Below, one piece after another: positions 1-5,072 of a stretch of 5,072 nucleotides of DNA; position 1 is the first letter of the stretch; each line of letters opens with the position of its first letter. The stretch covers positions 1-5,072 of the forward strand of contig NATJ01000098.1 in NCBI GenBank assembly GCA_002085305.1, read 5' to 3'. The translations under genes and the position numbers were made by a program. The notes below the pieces were generated by a model. That model made no database searches and was not told where the DNA came from. It was given only the letters and a program-made list of their open reading frames with translations. This DNA is from Epsilonproteobacteria bacterium 4484_65. GTDB lineage: Bacteria; Campylobacterota; Campylobacteria; Campylobacterales; Sulfurovaceae.

Positions 1-612
1 ATCTCATATATTCAGATAGACGGTGGAACCAATGGAGCAAAAACACTGGAACCTACAGAGGATCACATTCCTGTTATAGCAACTGCTCCCTCTTGGCTTA
101 ACAAAACAACGAAAGGACTTGGTACCCTTGCAGACAGGATCACTTTGCTGGTAGACAAAAGTCAAAAATTGTTGAGTGAGAAAAATATAGAGACTTTGGG
201 AAAGGTGTTTGATAATACGGAGAAGATAACAGCTAAAGCTGAAGAAGTGGAGCAAAAAGCGATTAATTCACTTGAAGAGGTAGATATCACACTTAGAGAG
301 TTTAGGGCTTCTATGGATAAAATCAATGATAAACTCACAAGTGTAACTGAAGATTTTACAGATATTAAAAAAGTAGCTAATCCTGCGATTGTTAAATTGA
401 TGGAAACCAGTAGAAACTTTAATCGTGTTACCCTCAAGGTGGAGAAGAGTTTGGATAGAGGAGATTATAATCTCAAAAAGATCTTTGAACCTATGTTAGT
501 AGAGGTAGAGGTGTTAAGTCATCAGATAAATGATCTGGCACAGCAACTTGAGCAAAGTCCTAATGACTTACTGTTTAAAGGAAGAACACCAAGAAGAGGA
601 CCTGGAGAATGA
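1..612 (+). CDS. mlaD: MlaD/MCE-family lipid ABC transporter substrate-binding protein, C-terminal part (5' truncated by window)
   Basis: The frame is open from base 1 to the TGA at 610-612, giving 203 codons of a gene that begins outside the window. The first visible residues, ISYIQIDGGT, match the end of an MCE domain, where the last beta strand usually reads like 'G.xYIEL..G'. From about residue 45 to 185 the protein is charged and helical, with long stretches of Lys, Glu, Asp and Asn that look like coiled coil, as expected for the helical tail that follows the MCE domain. It ends in RRGPGE, a Pro-Gly-Glu ending I recall from many MlaD-like proteins. In this family the MCE protein is anchored in the inner membrane and passes phospholipids between the ABC transporter and periplasmic or outer-membrane partners. 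Its anchor and most of the MCE domain are missing here. The next gene, an auxiliary lipoprotein that overlaps its stop codon, supports the assignment. The symbol is by family; direction of transport and substrate are not visible. Confidence 0.85.
   Translation: MSYIQIDGGTNGAKTLEPTEDHIPVIATAPSWLNKTTKGLGTLADRITLLVDKSQKLLSEKNIETLGKVFDNTEKITAKAEEVEQKAINSLEEVDITLREFRASMDKINDKLTSVTEDFTDIKKVANPAIVKLMETSRNFNRVTLKVEKSLDRGDYNLKKIFEPMLVEVEVLSHQINDLAQQLEQSPNDLLFKGRTPRRGPGE
594..600 (+). promoter_or_regulatory. Ribosome binding site of the auxiliary lipoprotein gene
   Basis: AAGAGGA lies 8 nt before the ATG at 609, inside the end of the MlaD-like gene. It supports the ATG that overlaps the upstream stop codon. 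The closer GGAG at 604-607 leaves only one base before the ATG and is too near to serve. Confidence 0.6.
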
Positions 613-1196
613 CAAGAAGTAAAAAATTAGTACTTATATTTGTACTTTTGTGGTTTGGTGGATGTAGTAGCAAGCAGGCTCCACTTAAAGTATATACACT
701 AAATGCACCTGCAGTTGCAACATCATACAGCAATAAATTTAAATATAAAACCATTAAAGTAATGTACCCCCAAAGCCTCAAAGAAAAGATAAGCCAAAAG
801 ATGCATTACTCGTACAGCAGTGCGGAGCAGGGTGTGTATCAAAATAGCCAATGGTCAAATAACATAGGTAAACTCCTTGAGGGTACTTTGATCCAAGCTT
901 TAGATGGAAGTAGACTTTTCAAAGCAGTATTGCCTTATGCTTCCACAGCACAAGAGGATTACCGGCTTGAAAGTAACATCTTTGCTTTTTCTCATCAAGT
1001 AAGAGGAGAGCAGTCTCATGCACTTGTCTCTATTCAGTTCTCTCTTATCGACACAGATACAGGGAAATTAGTTAAAACCAAACGTTTTTCTTATAGGATA
1101 GCTACTAAGACTATGGATGCTAAAGGGTATGTTGAGGCTACAAACGAAGCTGTGGGTAGACTTACTAAAGATCTGTTGAGGTGGCTTCAGCTTTAG
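609..1196 (+). CDS. ABC-type transport auxiliary lipoprotein (PqiC-like, ABC_trans_aux family)
   Basis: A 195-residue lipoprotein. Residues 1-18 form a signal peptide: basic MTRSKK, a hydrophobic core (LVLIFVLLWF), then the lipobox FGGC, with Cys19 as the predicted lipidated residue, followed by SSKQ. Directly after comes KVYTLNAP, similar to the 'YxL' strand that opens ABC_trans_aux/PqiC-like domains. The rest (NIGKLLEGTLIQAL, the DYRLESNIFAF strand, SIQFSLIDTDTGKLV, and a closing helix with LTKDLLRWLQL) fits that fold of about 200 residues. These proteins accompany MCE transporters in the periplasm, tethered to a membrane. The ATG overlaps the stop codon of the MlaD-like gene (ATGA), and an AAGAGGA ribosome binding site lies 8 nt upstream, so the two are co-translated. 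There is no Asp at position +2 after the Cys, so outer-membrane sorting is possible if a Lol system is present. The family call rests on context and motif pattern rather than on catalytic residues. Confidence 0.8.
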   Translation: MTRSKKLVLIFVLLWFGGCSSKQAPLKVYTLNAPAVATSYSNKFKYKTIKVMYPQSLKEKISQKMHYSYSSAEQGVYQNSQWSNNIGKLLEGTLIQALDGSRLFKAVLPYASTAQEDYRLESNIFAFSHQVRGEQSHALVSIQFSLIDTDTGKLVKTKRFSYRIATKTMDAKGYVEATNEAVGRLTKDLLRWLQL

Positions 1197-1204
1197 GATA
1201 AGTT

Positions 1205-1220
1205 ATACTCTTAAGAGTAT
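1205..1220. repeat. Perfect 16-bp palindrome in the gap before ppk2
   Basis: ATACTCTTAAGAGTAT is identical to its own reverse complement. It begins 9 bp after the lipoprotein stop codon and ends 42 bp before the ppk2 start. As RNA it would be a 6-bp stem with a UUAA loop, but no T-run follows on either strand, so it is a poor intrinsic terminator. It also overlaps TATACT (1204-1209), a near match to a -10 box, without a convincing -35 at the right distance. It may be an operator for a dimeric regulator or a processing/termination hairpin for the mla-like operon; the sequence does not decide. Confidence 0.4.
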
Positions 1221-1249
1221 TCAAAACTGCAAAAAAATTCTGATGCAAT

Positions 1250-1256
1250 AAGGTGG
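1250..1256 (+). promoter_or_regulatory. Ribosome binding site of ppk2
   Basis: AAGGTGG is followed by 6 nt and the ATG at 1263. It selects this ATG over the in-frame Met codon six codons later and shows that ppk2 is translated independently of the upstream operon. Confidence 0.65.
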
Positions 1257-1262
1257 TATAAA

Positions 1263-2213
1263 ATGGGAAGAAAACGTGATATGGTTGAAACTGAAATGCA
1301 AGAAGGTGGAACCCTTAAAAAAGAGATACAAAAAGAGCGAAGAGATGAATGTATCAAACGTTTTGAGGAAGAAGAACACCGCGCTAAAAATAAGAAACGA
1401 CGTGTTCCTGTTTGGATAAAGGAAGAAGTACTTGAATACGAGGAAGAGCTTCAGAAACTTCAGATCGAATTGCTCAAACTTCAAAAGCATATCAAAGAGC
1501 AGGGCTTGAAAGTACTCATAATCTTTGAGGGGCGTGATGCTGCAGGAAAAGGTGGAACTATCAAACGTATCACTGAACACCTCAATCCTCGTGGTGCAAG
1601 AGTCGTTGCCCTGAACAAACCCTCAGATGTAGAAAAGACACAGTGGTATTTTCAGCGTTATGTACAGCACCTCCCTAGTGGTGGAGAGATCGTACTTTTT
1701 GATCGGAGTTGGTATAATCGTGCGGGTGTAGAACCGGTCATGGGGTTTTGTACACAAGAGGAGCATCAGGAGTTTTTGCACGAAGTACCTTTCTTTGAAA
1801 GAAGGCTTGTCAATAGTGGGATCATTTTGATGAAGTTCTACTTCTCAGTCTCAAAAGATGAGCAGGCGAAACGCTTCAAGGAGCGGAAAACAAATCCACT
1901 CAAACAGTATAAGCTTTCTCCTATTGATGAGCAATCGCAACAACTGTGGGATAAATATACCGTAGCAGAATACTCAATGTTCATGGCTTCACATACTGAG
2001 GCTACTCCATGGGCAGTGATCCATTCAGACAACAAGAAAAAAGCACGTATTAACTGTATCAAGCATATTCTAAACCAAATAGATTATCCGGAGAAGATCA
2101 AGCAAAAGCACTTAAAAGTTGATAAGGAAATCGTCTGCAGTGCAGATGATAAGATCGCAGAATTTGATAATAATGTATCTCTCAATTTTTGTGATGTGAA
2201 AGATAAAGGGTAG
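1263..2213 (+). CDS. ppk2: Polyphosphate kinase 2 (class I PPK2, polyphosphate:nucleoside diphosphate phosphotransferase)
   Basis: A 316-residue cytoplasmic kinase that transfers phosphate between polyphosphate and nucleoside diphosphates. Residues 1-50 are a charged Lys/Arg/Glu-rich extension. Residues 52-82 form the usual leading helix (EEVLEYEEELQKLQIELLKL). The Walker A loop is FEGRDAAGKGGTIKR (88-102), with Lys96 the phosphate-binding lysine. NPRGARVVALNKPSDVEKTQ and WYFQRYVQHLPSGGEI follow as in the family. The Walker B block is VLFDRSWYNR (144-153), with Asp147 and Arg148. GVEPVMGFCTQEE (155-167) and the lid region RFKERKTNPLKQYKLSP (204-220) are typical of single-domain class I enzymes, which generally favour ADP and the ATP-forming direction. 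TPWAVIHSDNKKKARINCI (248-266) is the conserved C-terminal element. A 40-residue polar tail follows. All core motifs are intact. It stands alone on this strand and converges on hisS. The preferred nucleotide (ADP or GDP) cannot be read from sequence. Confidence 0.93.
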   Translation: MGRKRDMVETEMQEGGTLKKEIQKERRDECIKRFEEEEHRAKNKKRRVPVWIKEEVLEYEEELQKLQIELLKLQKHIKEQGLKVLIIFEGRDAAGKGGTIKRITEHLNPRGARVVALNKPSDVEKTQWYFQRYVQHLPSGGEIVLFDRSWYNRAGVEPVMGFCTQEEHQEFLHEVPFFERRLVNSGIILMKFYFSVSKDEQAKRFKERKTNPLKQYKLSPIDEQSQQLWDKYTVAEYSMFMASHTEATPWAVIHSDNKKKARINCIKHILNQIDYPEKIKQKHLKVDKEIVCSADDKIAEFDNNVSLNFCDVKDKG

Positions 2214-2236
2214 AACAAAGGAGAGAAGCGTTTATT

Positions 2237-3448
2237 TTAAAACTCTTCTAGTAAAACAGTTTTCTCTTCCTTACTCTCCAGATCTTTCACCCAGATAGTA
2301 CCATTTTTTAACTCATCTTCTCCGATGAGGACACAGTATTTGGCATTGACTTTGTCCGCACCTTTCATGTGGCTTTTAAAACCTTTTGAATTGTATTCCA
2401 GAGTGACTTTTTGTTCTAGGCGTTTAGCTGTTGCTATAGGGAAAAGAGTTTCTACAGCTTCTTCTATCATAGCTCCAAGATAGATACCTTCTCTTTTAAC
2501 TTCCGGCATCTGTACAAGTTCCATAATGCGTTCAATGCCTATGGCAAAACCAACAGCCGGAGTAGGTTTTCCATCCAGAAACTCTACAAGTTTGTCATAG
2601 CGTCCACCGCCTGCGATGGCAGACTGTGCACCTATTTCGTTACTTACGAACTCAAAGGCAGTTTTGCTGTAGTAGTCCAGTCCCCTTACAAGGTTTGTGT
2701 CTACTTTGTACTTTATATCTGCTTTGTCGAGCAGGTCAGTGAGTTTTTTGAAATCTGTGTCACACTCACCACAAAGATTGTCCATGAGCTTTGGCGAGTT
2801 TGTAAGCAGTGATTGACATGTTTGGTTTTTACAGTCAAGTACACGTATAGGGTTTGTACCTATTCGTCTGTTACAATCTTCACAAAGCTCTTCCTGGGTC
2901 TCTCTTAAAAAACCTACAAGATTTTGCTTGTATGGAGGCATGCACTCAGGGCATCCCAGTGAGTTGATCTGAAGGTCAAAGCCTATGCCAAGTGCATCGA
3001 AGATCTGGCTTATCATCGTGATGATAGTAAAGTCTTCATAGACAGAAGCCTCTCCAAAACTCTCACAACCAAACTGATGAAACTCTCTTAAACGACCTTT
3101 TTGTGGTCTTTCATAACGAAACATCGGGCCATAGTAGTAAAACTTCTGTTTGACAGGCTGACGATCAAGTTTGGCAGAGACAAAAGCACGTACTATACCT
3201 GCTGTGCCTTCCGGACGCATACAGACATCATTGCCCCCTTTGTCTTCAAACTGATACATCTCTTTACCTACGATATCTGAACTTTCACCCACCGAACGTT
3301 TAAAAAGTCCTGTCTCTTCGAGGATAGGAGTTTCGATGTAGCTGTATCCGTATTTTTTAGAGATGCTTATAGCCGTGGTGATAATATGTACAAAACGGGC
3401 ACTCTCTTCAAAAGTGAGGTCTTTCATACCTCTAAGTGGGTTTATCAT
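2237..3448 (-). CDS. hisS: Histidine--tRNA ligase (HisRS)
   Basis: A full-length 403-residue class II aminoacyl-tRNA synthetase that activates histidine with ATP and loads it on tRNA-His. NPLRGMKDL (3-11) is the usual HisRS opening. Motif 1 lies at about 33-45 (YGYSYIETPILEE). MRPEGTAGIVRAF (77-89) and the motif 2 loop YGPMFRYERPQKGRLREFHQ (106-125) bind ATP and the acceptor end. The histidine-specific signatures are LVRGLDYYSKTAFEF (253-267, with Arg255) and AIAGGGRYDKL (278-288). Motif 3 is PAVGFAIGIERI (297-308). The C-terminal 80 or so residues form the anticodon-binding domain. The insertion region (166-229) carries eight cysteines in four pairs: C166/C169, C189/C192, C206/C211 and C226/C229. 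This may be a metal site, as noted separately. The ATG at 3448 has AAGGAA 6 nt upstream. It is the last gene of a minus-strand cluster, 192 bp after tmk, with a REP-like inverted repeat in the leader. No intrinsic terminator is evident before the converging ppk2. Confidence 0.97.
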   Translation of the reverse strand: MINPLRGMKDLTFEESARFVHIITTAISISKKYGYSYIETPILEETGLFKRSVGESSDIVGKEMYQFEDKGGNDVCMRPEGTAGIVRAFVSAKLDRQPVKQKFYYYGPMFRYERPQKGRLREFHQFGCESFGEASVYEDFTIITMISQIFDALGIGFDLQINSLGCPECMPPYKQNLVGFLRETQEELCEDCNRRIGTNPIRVLDCKNQTCQSLLTNSPKLMDNLCGECDTDFKKLTDLLDKADIKYKVDTNLVRGLDYYSKTAFEFVSNEIGAQSAIAGGGRYDKLVEFLDGKPTPAVGFAIGIERIMELVQMPEVKREGIYLGAMIEEAVETLFPIATAKRLEQKVTLEYNSKGFKSHMKGADKVNAKYCVLIGEDELKNGTIWVKDLESKEEKTVLLEEF

Positions 3449-3454
3449 TTTTGT

Positions 3455-3460
3455 TTCCTT
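3455..3460 (-). promoter_or_regulatory. Ribosome binding site of hisS
   Basis: Read on the minus strand, AAGGAA precedes the hisS ATG with a 6-nt spacer (ACAAAA). It lies 20 bp from the edge of the inverted repeat, so folding of that repeat could in principle leave it exposed. Confidence 0.65.
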
Positions 3461-3480
3461 TTGTTTGAAAAGCCTATTAA

Positions 3481-3615
3481 GGAAGTGGAGACTTCAGTCC
3501 CACACAAAGTGTATTTACTAAACAAACTTTTTATTGTTAAATCATTTATGCTTTTTGTGGGCATAAACTCTATTTTTTTATGCAAGTTGTAGGTGGGACT
3601 GAAGTCTCCACTTCC
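3481..3615. repeat. REP-like inverted pair (REPIN/BIME-type element) in the tmk-hisS gap
   Basis: Two 23-nt arms, 3481-3503 and 3593-3615, are perfect reverse complements separated by 89 nt. Each arm is itself a bulged hairpin. In the left arm, GTGG (3485-3488) pairs with CCAC (3500-3503), A3489 is bulged, and GAC (3490-3492) pairs with GTC (3497-3499) around a TTCA loop. The right arm has the mirror structure with T3607 bulged. A GTAG tetranucleotide (3589-3592) directly precedes the right arm. A tetranucleotide followed by an imperfect palindrome, in inverted pairs, is the known form of REP sequences moved by RAYT (Y1/HUH-type) transposases. With a two-base bulge, the pairing extends inward by ACAA/TTGT (3504-3507 with 3587-3590). 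No transposase lies in the window, so it would be mobilised in trans if at all. The alternatives are a MITE or an mRNA-stability hairpin. The inverted repeat is certain; the REPIN name is an inference. Confidence 0.75.
3545..3583. repeat. Alternating heptamer TTTATGC / GCATAAA / TTTATGC with equal 9-nt spacers
   Basis: TTTATGC at 3545-3551, its reverse complement GCATAAA at 3561-3567, and TTTATGC again at 3577-3583 are separated by exactly 9 nt each. The middle copy can pair with either neighbour, giving two mutually exclusive 7-bp hairpins with 9-nt loops. The set lies inside the spacer of the REP-like pair, upstream of hisS on the minus strand. No T-run follows either hairpin in the hisS direction, so a classical terminator/antiterminator is not supported. 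Confidence 0.6.
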
Positions 3616-3640
3616 AAGGGTGTTTTATTAAATTATGGAA

Positions 3641-4216
3641 TTATACCTTCAAGTAGGTTAGTATCGTTTGATGAATACTTTCTATATCTTGTGTTGCATC
3701 CACAAAAAGGTGAGGAATACCAAGTTTGATGATACTCTGCTTCATGTGTTCCTGTACAGTTAGAAGATATTCAAGTCCTCTAAGCTCAATACCATCAAGA
3801 CTTTTAGCTGAAGTTCTCTCTTCCAAAGTTTTCATATCTGTCAAAAACAAGATCACTTTATCTGGAAAATGTCCTTCAAGTGCAAACCTGTTAAGGCTTA
3901 CCAGTTCATCAAAGTTAAAGTCACCGTTAGCAAGGGCGTAACCTATGCCTGAGAGGAAGCCTCTGTCAGAGATGATGACCTTATTTTTATTGGGAGAGAT
4001 GATCTCTTGGTAATGTTCTGCTCTGTCTGCTAAAAAAAGTAGCAGTTCAGCACGTTTAGAGGCTAACGAATCTGTAAGGAGTATCTCTCTTGCTTTTTTA
4101 CCAAAAGGTGTACCTCCCGGTTCATGGGTGATGACGATCTCAGGATGTTCATTGGCTATCAGTTCTATCTGCGTACTTTTACCACAGGTATCTATACCTT
4201 CAAAAAGTATATACAT
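3641..4216 (-). CDS. tmk: Thymidylate kinase (dTMP kinase)
   Basis: A 191-residue cytoplasmic P-loop kinase that converts dTMP to dTDP with ATP in dTTP synthesis. From the ATG at 4216, the P-loop is FEGIDTCGKSTQ (5-16), with Lys13. HEPGGTPFGKKAREIL (31-46) is the conserved dTMP-binding loop. LLLFLADRAEH (58-68) and IISDRGFLSG (81-90, with Asp84-Arg85) are further family signatures. The lid is about 133-151 (ERTSAKSLDGIELRGLEYL); its Arg, with none in the P-loop, resembles the bacterial E. coli-type arrangement. The length is slightly short compared with about 210 residues in E. coli, as usual in this lineage. A GTG at 4228 would add four residues, but it has no ribosome binding site and lengthens the overlap with coaD. 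The ATG at 4216 shares one base with the coaD stop (TAATG), and MYILFEGID is the expected N-terminus. No clear Shine-Dalgarno sequence precedes it, so translation probably depends on re-initiation after coaD. Confidence 0.95.
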   Translation of the reverse strand: MYILFEGIDTCGKSTQIELIANEHPEIVITHEPGGTPFGKKAREILLTDSLASKRAELLLFLADRAEHYQEIISPNKNKVIISDRGFLSGIGYALANGDFNFDELVSLNRFALEGHFPDKVILFLTDMKTLEERTSAKSLDGIELRGLEYLLTVQEHMKQSIIKLGIPHLFVDATQDIESIHQTILTYLKV

Positions 4217-4701
4217 TATCGTAAGCACTTTATGAGTTTGAGTGCCGCATCGGGAACAAGGTGTTCTACTTTTCCATCGAAATTTAAAATAGAACGCACC
4301 ACTGAAGAGCTTACAAAAGCATGTTCAAGGCTAGGCATAAGATAAACAGTTTCCAACTCTTTTTTGAGTGAAGCATTGGCATATCCCATTTGAAGTTCAT
4401 ACTCGAAGTCACTGACCGCTCTTAGTCCTCTTATAATAATATTTGCATCTAGATCATCTGAGAGGTCAACAAGTAAAGAGTGGAAGCCTATTACTCTTAT
4501 TTTTTGGAACTCTTTTGTAGTAGCTTCTACCATCTCTATACGTTGTTCAAGAGTAAACATAGGTTTCTTCGTTTCAGAGTCTGCGACTGCTACGATGATC
4601 TCATCAAACATCCTGCAAGCGCGTTTAATGATGTCCAGGTGACCATTGGTGATAGGATCAAATGTCCCAGGGTAGATAGCTCTTTTGATATCTGTATTCA
4701 T
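4216..4701 (-). CDS. coaD: Pantetheine-phosphate adenylyltransferase (PPAT)
   Basis: A 161-residue nucleotidyltransferase that joins 4'-phosphopantetheine and ATP to dephospho-CoA, the penultimate step of coenzyme A synthesis. From the ATG at 4701, the nucleotide-binding signature YPGTFDPITNGH spans residues 10-21, with the HxGH-type site in the form TNGH. KKPMFTLEQRIEM (45-57) and IRGLRAVSDFEYELQM (90-105) are the conserved substrate-binding segments. SLEHAFVSSSVVRSI (124-138) holds the ISSSxVR-type motif. The length is normal for CoaD. An in-frame ATG at 4713 would add MGRI but has no ribosome binding site and would overlap ubiX. The ATG at 4701 has GGGGAG 4 nt upstream and shares one base with the ubiX stop (TAATG). 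Its own stop forms the same junction with tmk, indicating a tightly coupled operon. Confidence 0.96.
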   Translation of the reverse strand: MNTDIKRAIYPGTFDPITNGHLDIIKRACRMFDEIIVAVADSETKKPMFTLEQRIEMVEATTKEFQKIRVIGFHSLLVDLSDDLDANIIIRGLRAVSDFEYELQMGYANASLKKELETVYLMPSLEHAFVSSSVVRSILNFDGKVEHLVPDAALKLIKCLR

Positions 4702-5072
4702 TATTCTCCCCATCTTTCATATAAACTGTTTTCAATGCCTAAAACATCATACCATTTTCCAATGATAAACTTCTCCATCTCTTCAAGTGAAGATGATTCA
4801 GAGTAGTACCCCATTACAGGTGGTGCTATAATGACACCTAAGGCAGCCAATTTCTGCATATTTTCGAGTGCTATGACAGAAAAAGGAAGCTCCCTTGGTG
4901 CAAGTAGCAACTTTTTTTGCTCTTTGAGTGCAACTGCTGCTACTCTTGTTACCAAGTTGTCAGAGATGCCGCAAGCAACTTTTGCCAAAGTATTCATGCT
5001 GCATGGAATGATAGCCGTAGCATCAACCCTAAATGAACCACTTGATATAGATGCGGCAATATTCTCACTGGA
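4701..5072 (-). CDS. ubiX: Flavin prenyltransferase UbiX, C-terminal part (5' end outside window)
   Basis: The frame stays open from the right edge to the TAA at 4701-4703, giving 123 residues; the N-terminal third, with the first part of the FMN-binding fold, is missing. UbiX attaches a dimethylallyl group to FMN to make prenylated FMN, the cofactor of UbiD-type decarboxylases, used for example in ubiquinone/menaquinone-type or aromatic acid metabolism. Visible family blocks are IAASISSGSF, DATAIIPCSMNTLAKVACG, DNLVTRVAAVALKEQKKL, LLAPRELPFSVIALENM and GVIIAPPVMGYY. These include the Lys of LKE, the Arg-Glu of PRE, and the Tyr that line the prenyl-phosphate site in characterised enzymes. The usual Arg 16 residues after that Tyr is a Lys here (codon 4755-4757). 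The Met codon at 4997 is internal (PCSMNTL) and not the start. The gene overlaps coaD by one base. Confidence 0.94.
   Translation of the reverse strand, partial: SSENIAASISSGSFRVDATAIIPCSMNTLAKVACGISDNLVTRVAAVALKEQKKLLLAPRELPFSVIALENMQKLAALGVIIAPPVMGYYSESSSLEEMEKFIIGKWYDVLGIENSLYERWGE
4706..4711 (-). promoter_or_regulatory. Ribosome binding site deciding the coaD start
   Basis: On the minus strand, GGGGAG lies inside the last codons of ubiX, 4 nt before the ATG at 4701. It overlaps the alternative in-frame ATG at 4713 and so can only serve the downstream one. The spacing is a little short, which is compatible with translational coupling to ubiX. Confidence 0.6.

Noticed and set aside
162..437. 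Antisense frames within the MlaD-like gene and similar opposite-strand frames in ppk2, tmk and coaD.
   Set aside because: They are shadows of well-supported genes, with no start signals or family resemblance.
1204..1209. TATACT as a ppk2 -10 box.
   Set aside because: There is no -35 at 16-18 bp; TTGAGG at 1176-1181 is 22 bp away. It is kept only as a remark on the palindrome.
2239..2263. AAAACT / AGTTTT stem at the 3' end of hisS as a ppk2 terminator.
   Set aside because: It is only 6 bp, all but one pair A-T, inside coding sequence, and followed by mixed C/T rather than a T-run.
3445..3564. A 39-codon minus-strand frame (ATG at 3564) ending in TGA that overlaps the hisS ATG (ATGA), like a leader peptide.
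   Set aside because: It contains no His codons, has only a weak GAG before its ATG, and much of it is the REP-like arm, so a histidine attenuator is not supported. The ATGA overlap may be chance.
3386..3592. Plus-strand frame of 68 codons through the hisS start and the inverted repeat.
   Set aside because: It runs antisense to the hisS N-terminus and through the repeat, with no ribosome binding site and no recognisable protein.
3475..3631. TATTAA at 3475-3480 and 3626-3631 flanking the inverted repeat, as a possible target-site duplication.
   Set aside because: The left copy abuts the arm but the right copy is 10 bp away, and the motif is AT-rich. RAYT/HUH elements do not normally create duplications.
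4225..4245. GCACT / AGTGC stem just before the tmk start.
   Set aside because: A 5-bp stem with an 11-nt loop inside coaD coding sequence is within chance expectation.

Overview
The window is AT-rich bacterial chromosome, most likely from Campylobacterota (epsilonproteobacteria), perhaps a Sulfurovum/Sulfurimonas-type organism. The main support is the minus-strand order ubiX-coaD-tmk-hisS, which I recall as the arrangement around hisS in Campylobacter. The protein styles (Cys-rich HisRS insertion, short Tmk) agree. The genus is an inference.

Layout. Plus strand, 1-1196: the 3' part of an MCE/MlaD-type substrate-binding gene, overlapping by 4 nt (ATGA) an ABC-transport auxiliary lipoprotein gene. 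This is the end of an Mla-like lipid-transport operon whose permease and ATPase genes should lie to the left of the window. Plus strand, 1263-2213: a stand-alone class I polyphosphate kinase 2 gene with its own ribosome binding site, preceded by a 66-bp gap holding a perfect 16-bp palindrome. It converges on the minus-strand cluster with only 23 bp between stop codons. Minus strand, 5072 down to 2237: ubiX (5' end outside the window), coaD, tmk and hisS. The first three are joined by TAATG stop/start overlaps, so they look translationally coupled. hisS is separated from tmk by 192 bp.

The coding content is ordinary housekeeping: outer-membrane lipid transport, polyphosphate/nucleotide metabolism, prenyl-FMN synthesis, coenzyme A synthesis, dTTP synthesis and histidyl-tRNA charging. 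The most interesting stretch is the tmk-hisS gap. It contains two perfect 23-nt inverted copies of a sequence that is itself a bulged hairpin, which is the architecture of paired REP sequences (REPIN/BIME) mobilised by RAYT transposases. The spacer between them carries a heptamer in the order forward-inverted-forward with two equal 9-nt spacings, so two mutually exclusive hairpins can form. This element would sit in the 5' leader of hisS if hisS is transcribed from tmk or from a promoter in the gap. No RNA genes, CRISPR arrays, transposase genes or prophage genes were seen, and no gene-free stretch exceeds 192 bp.
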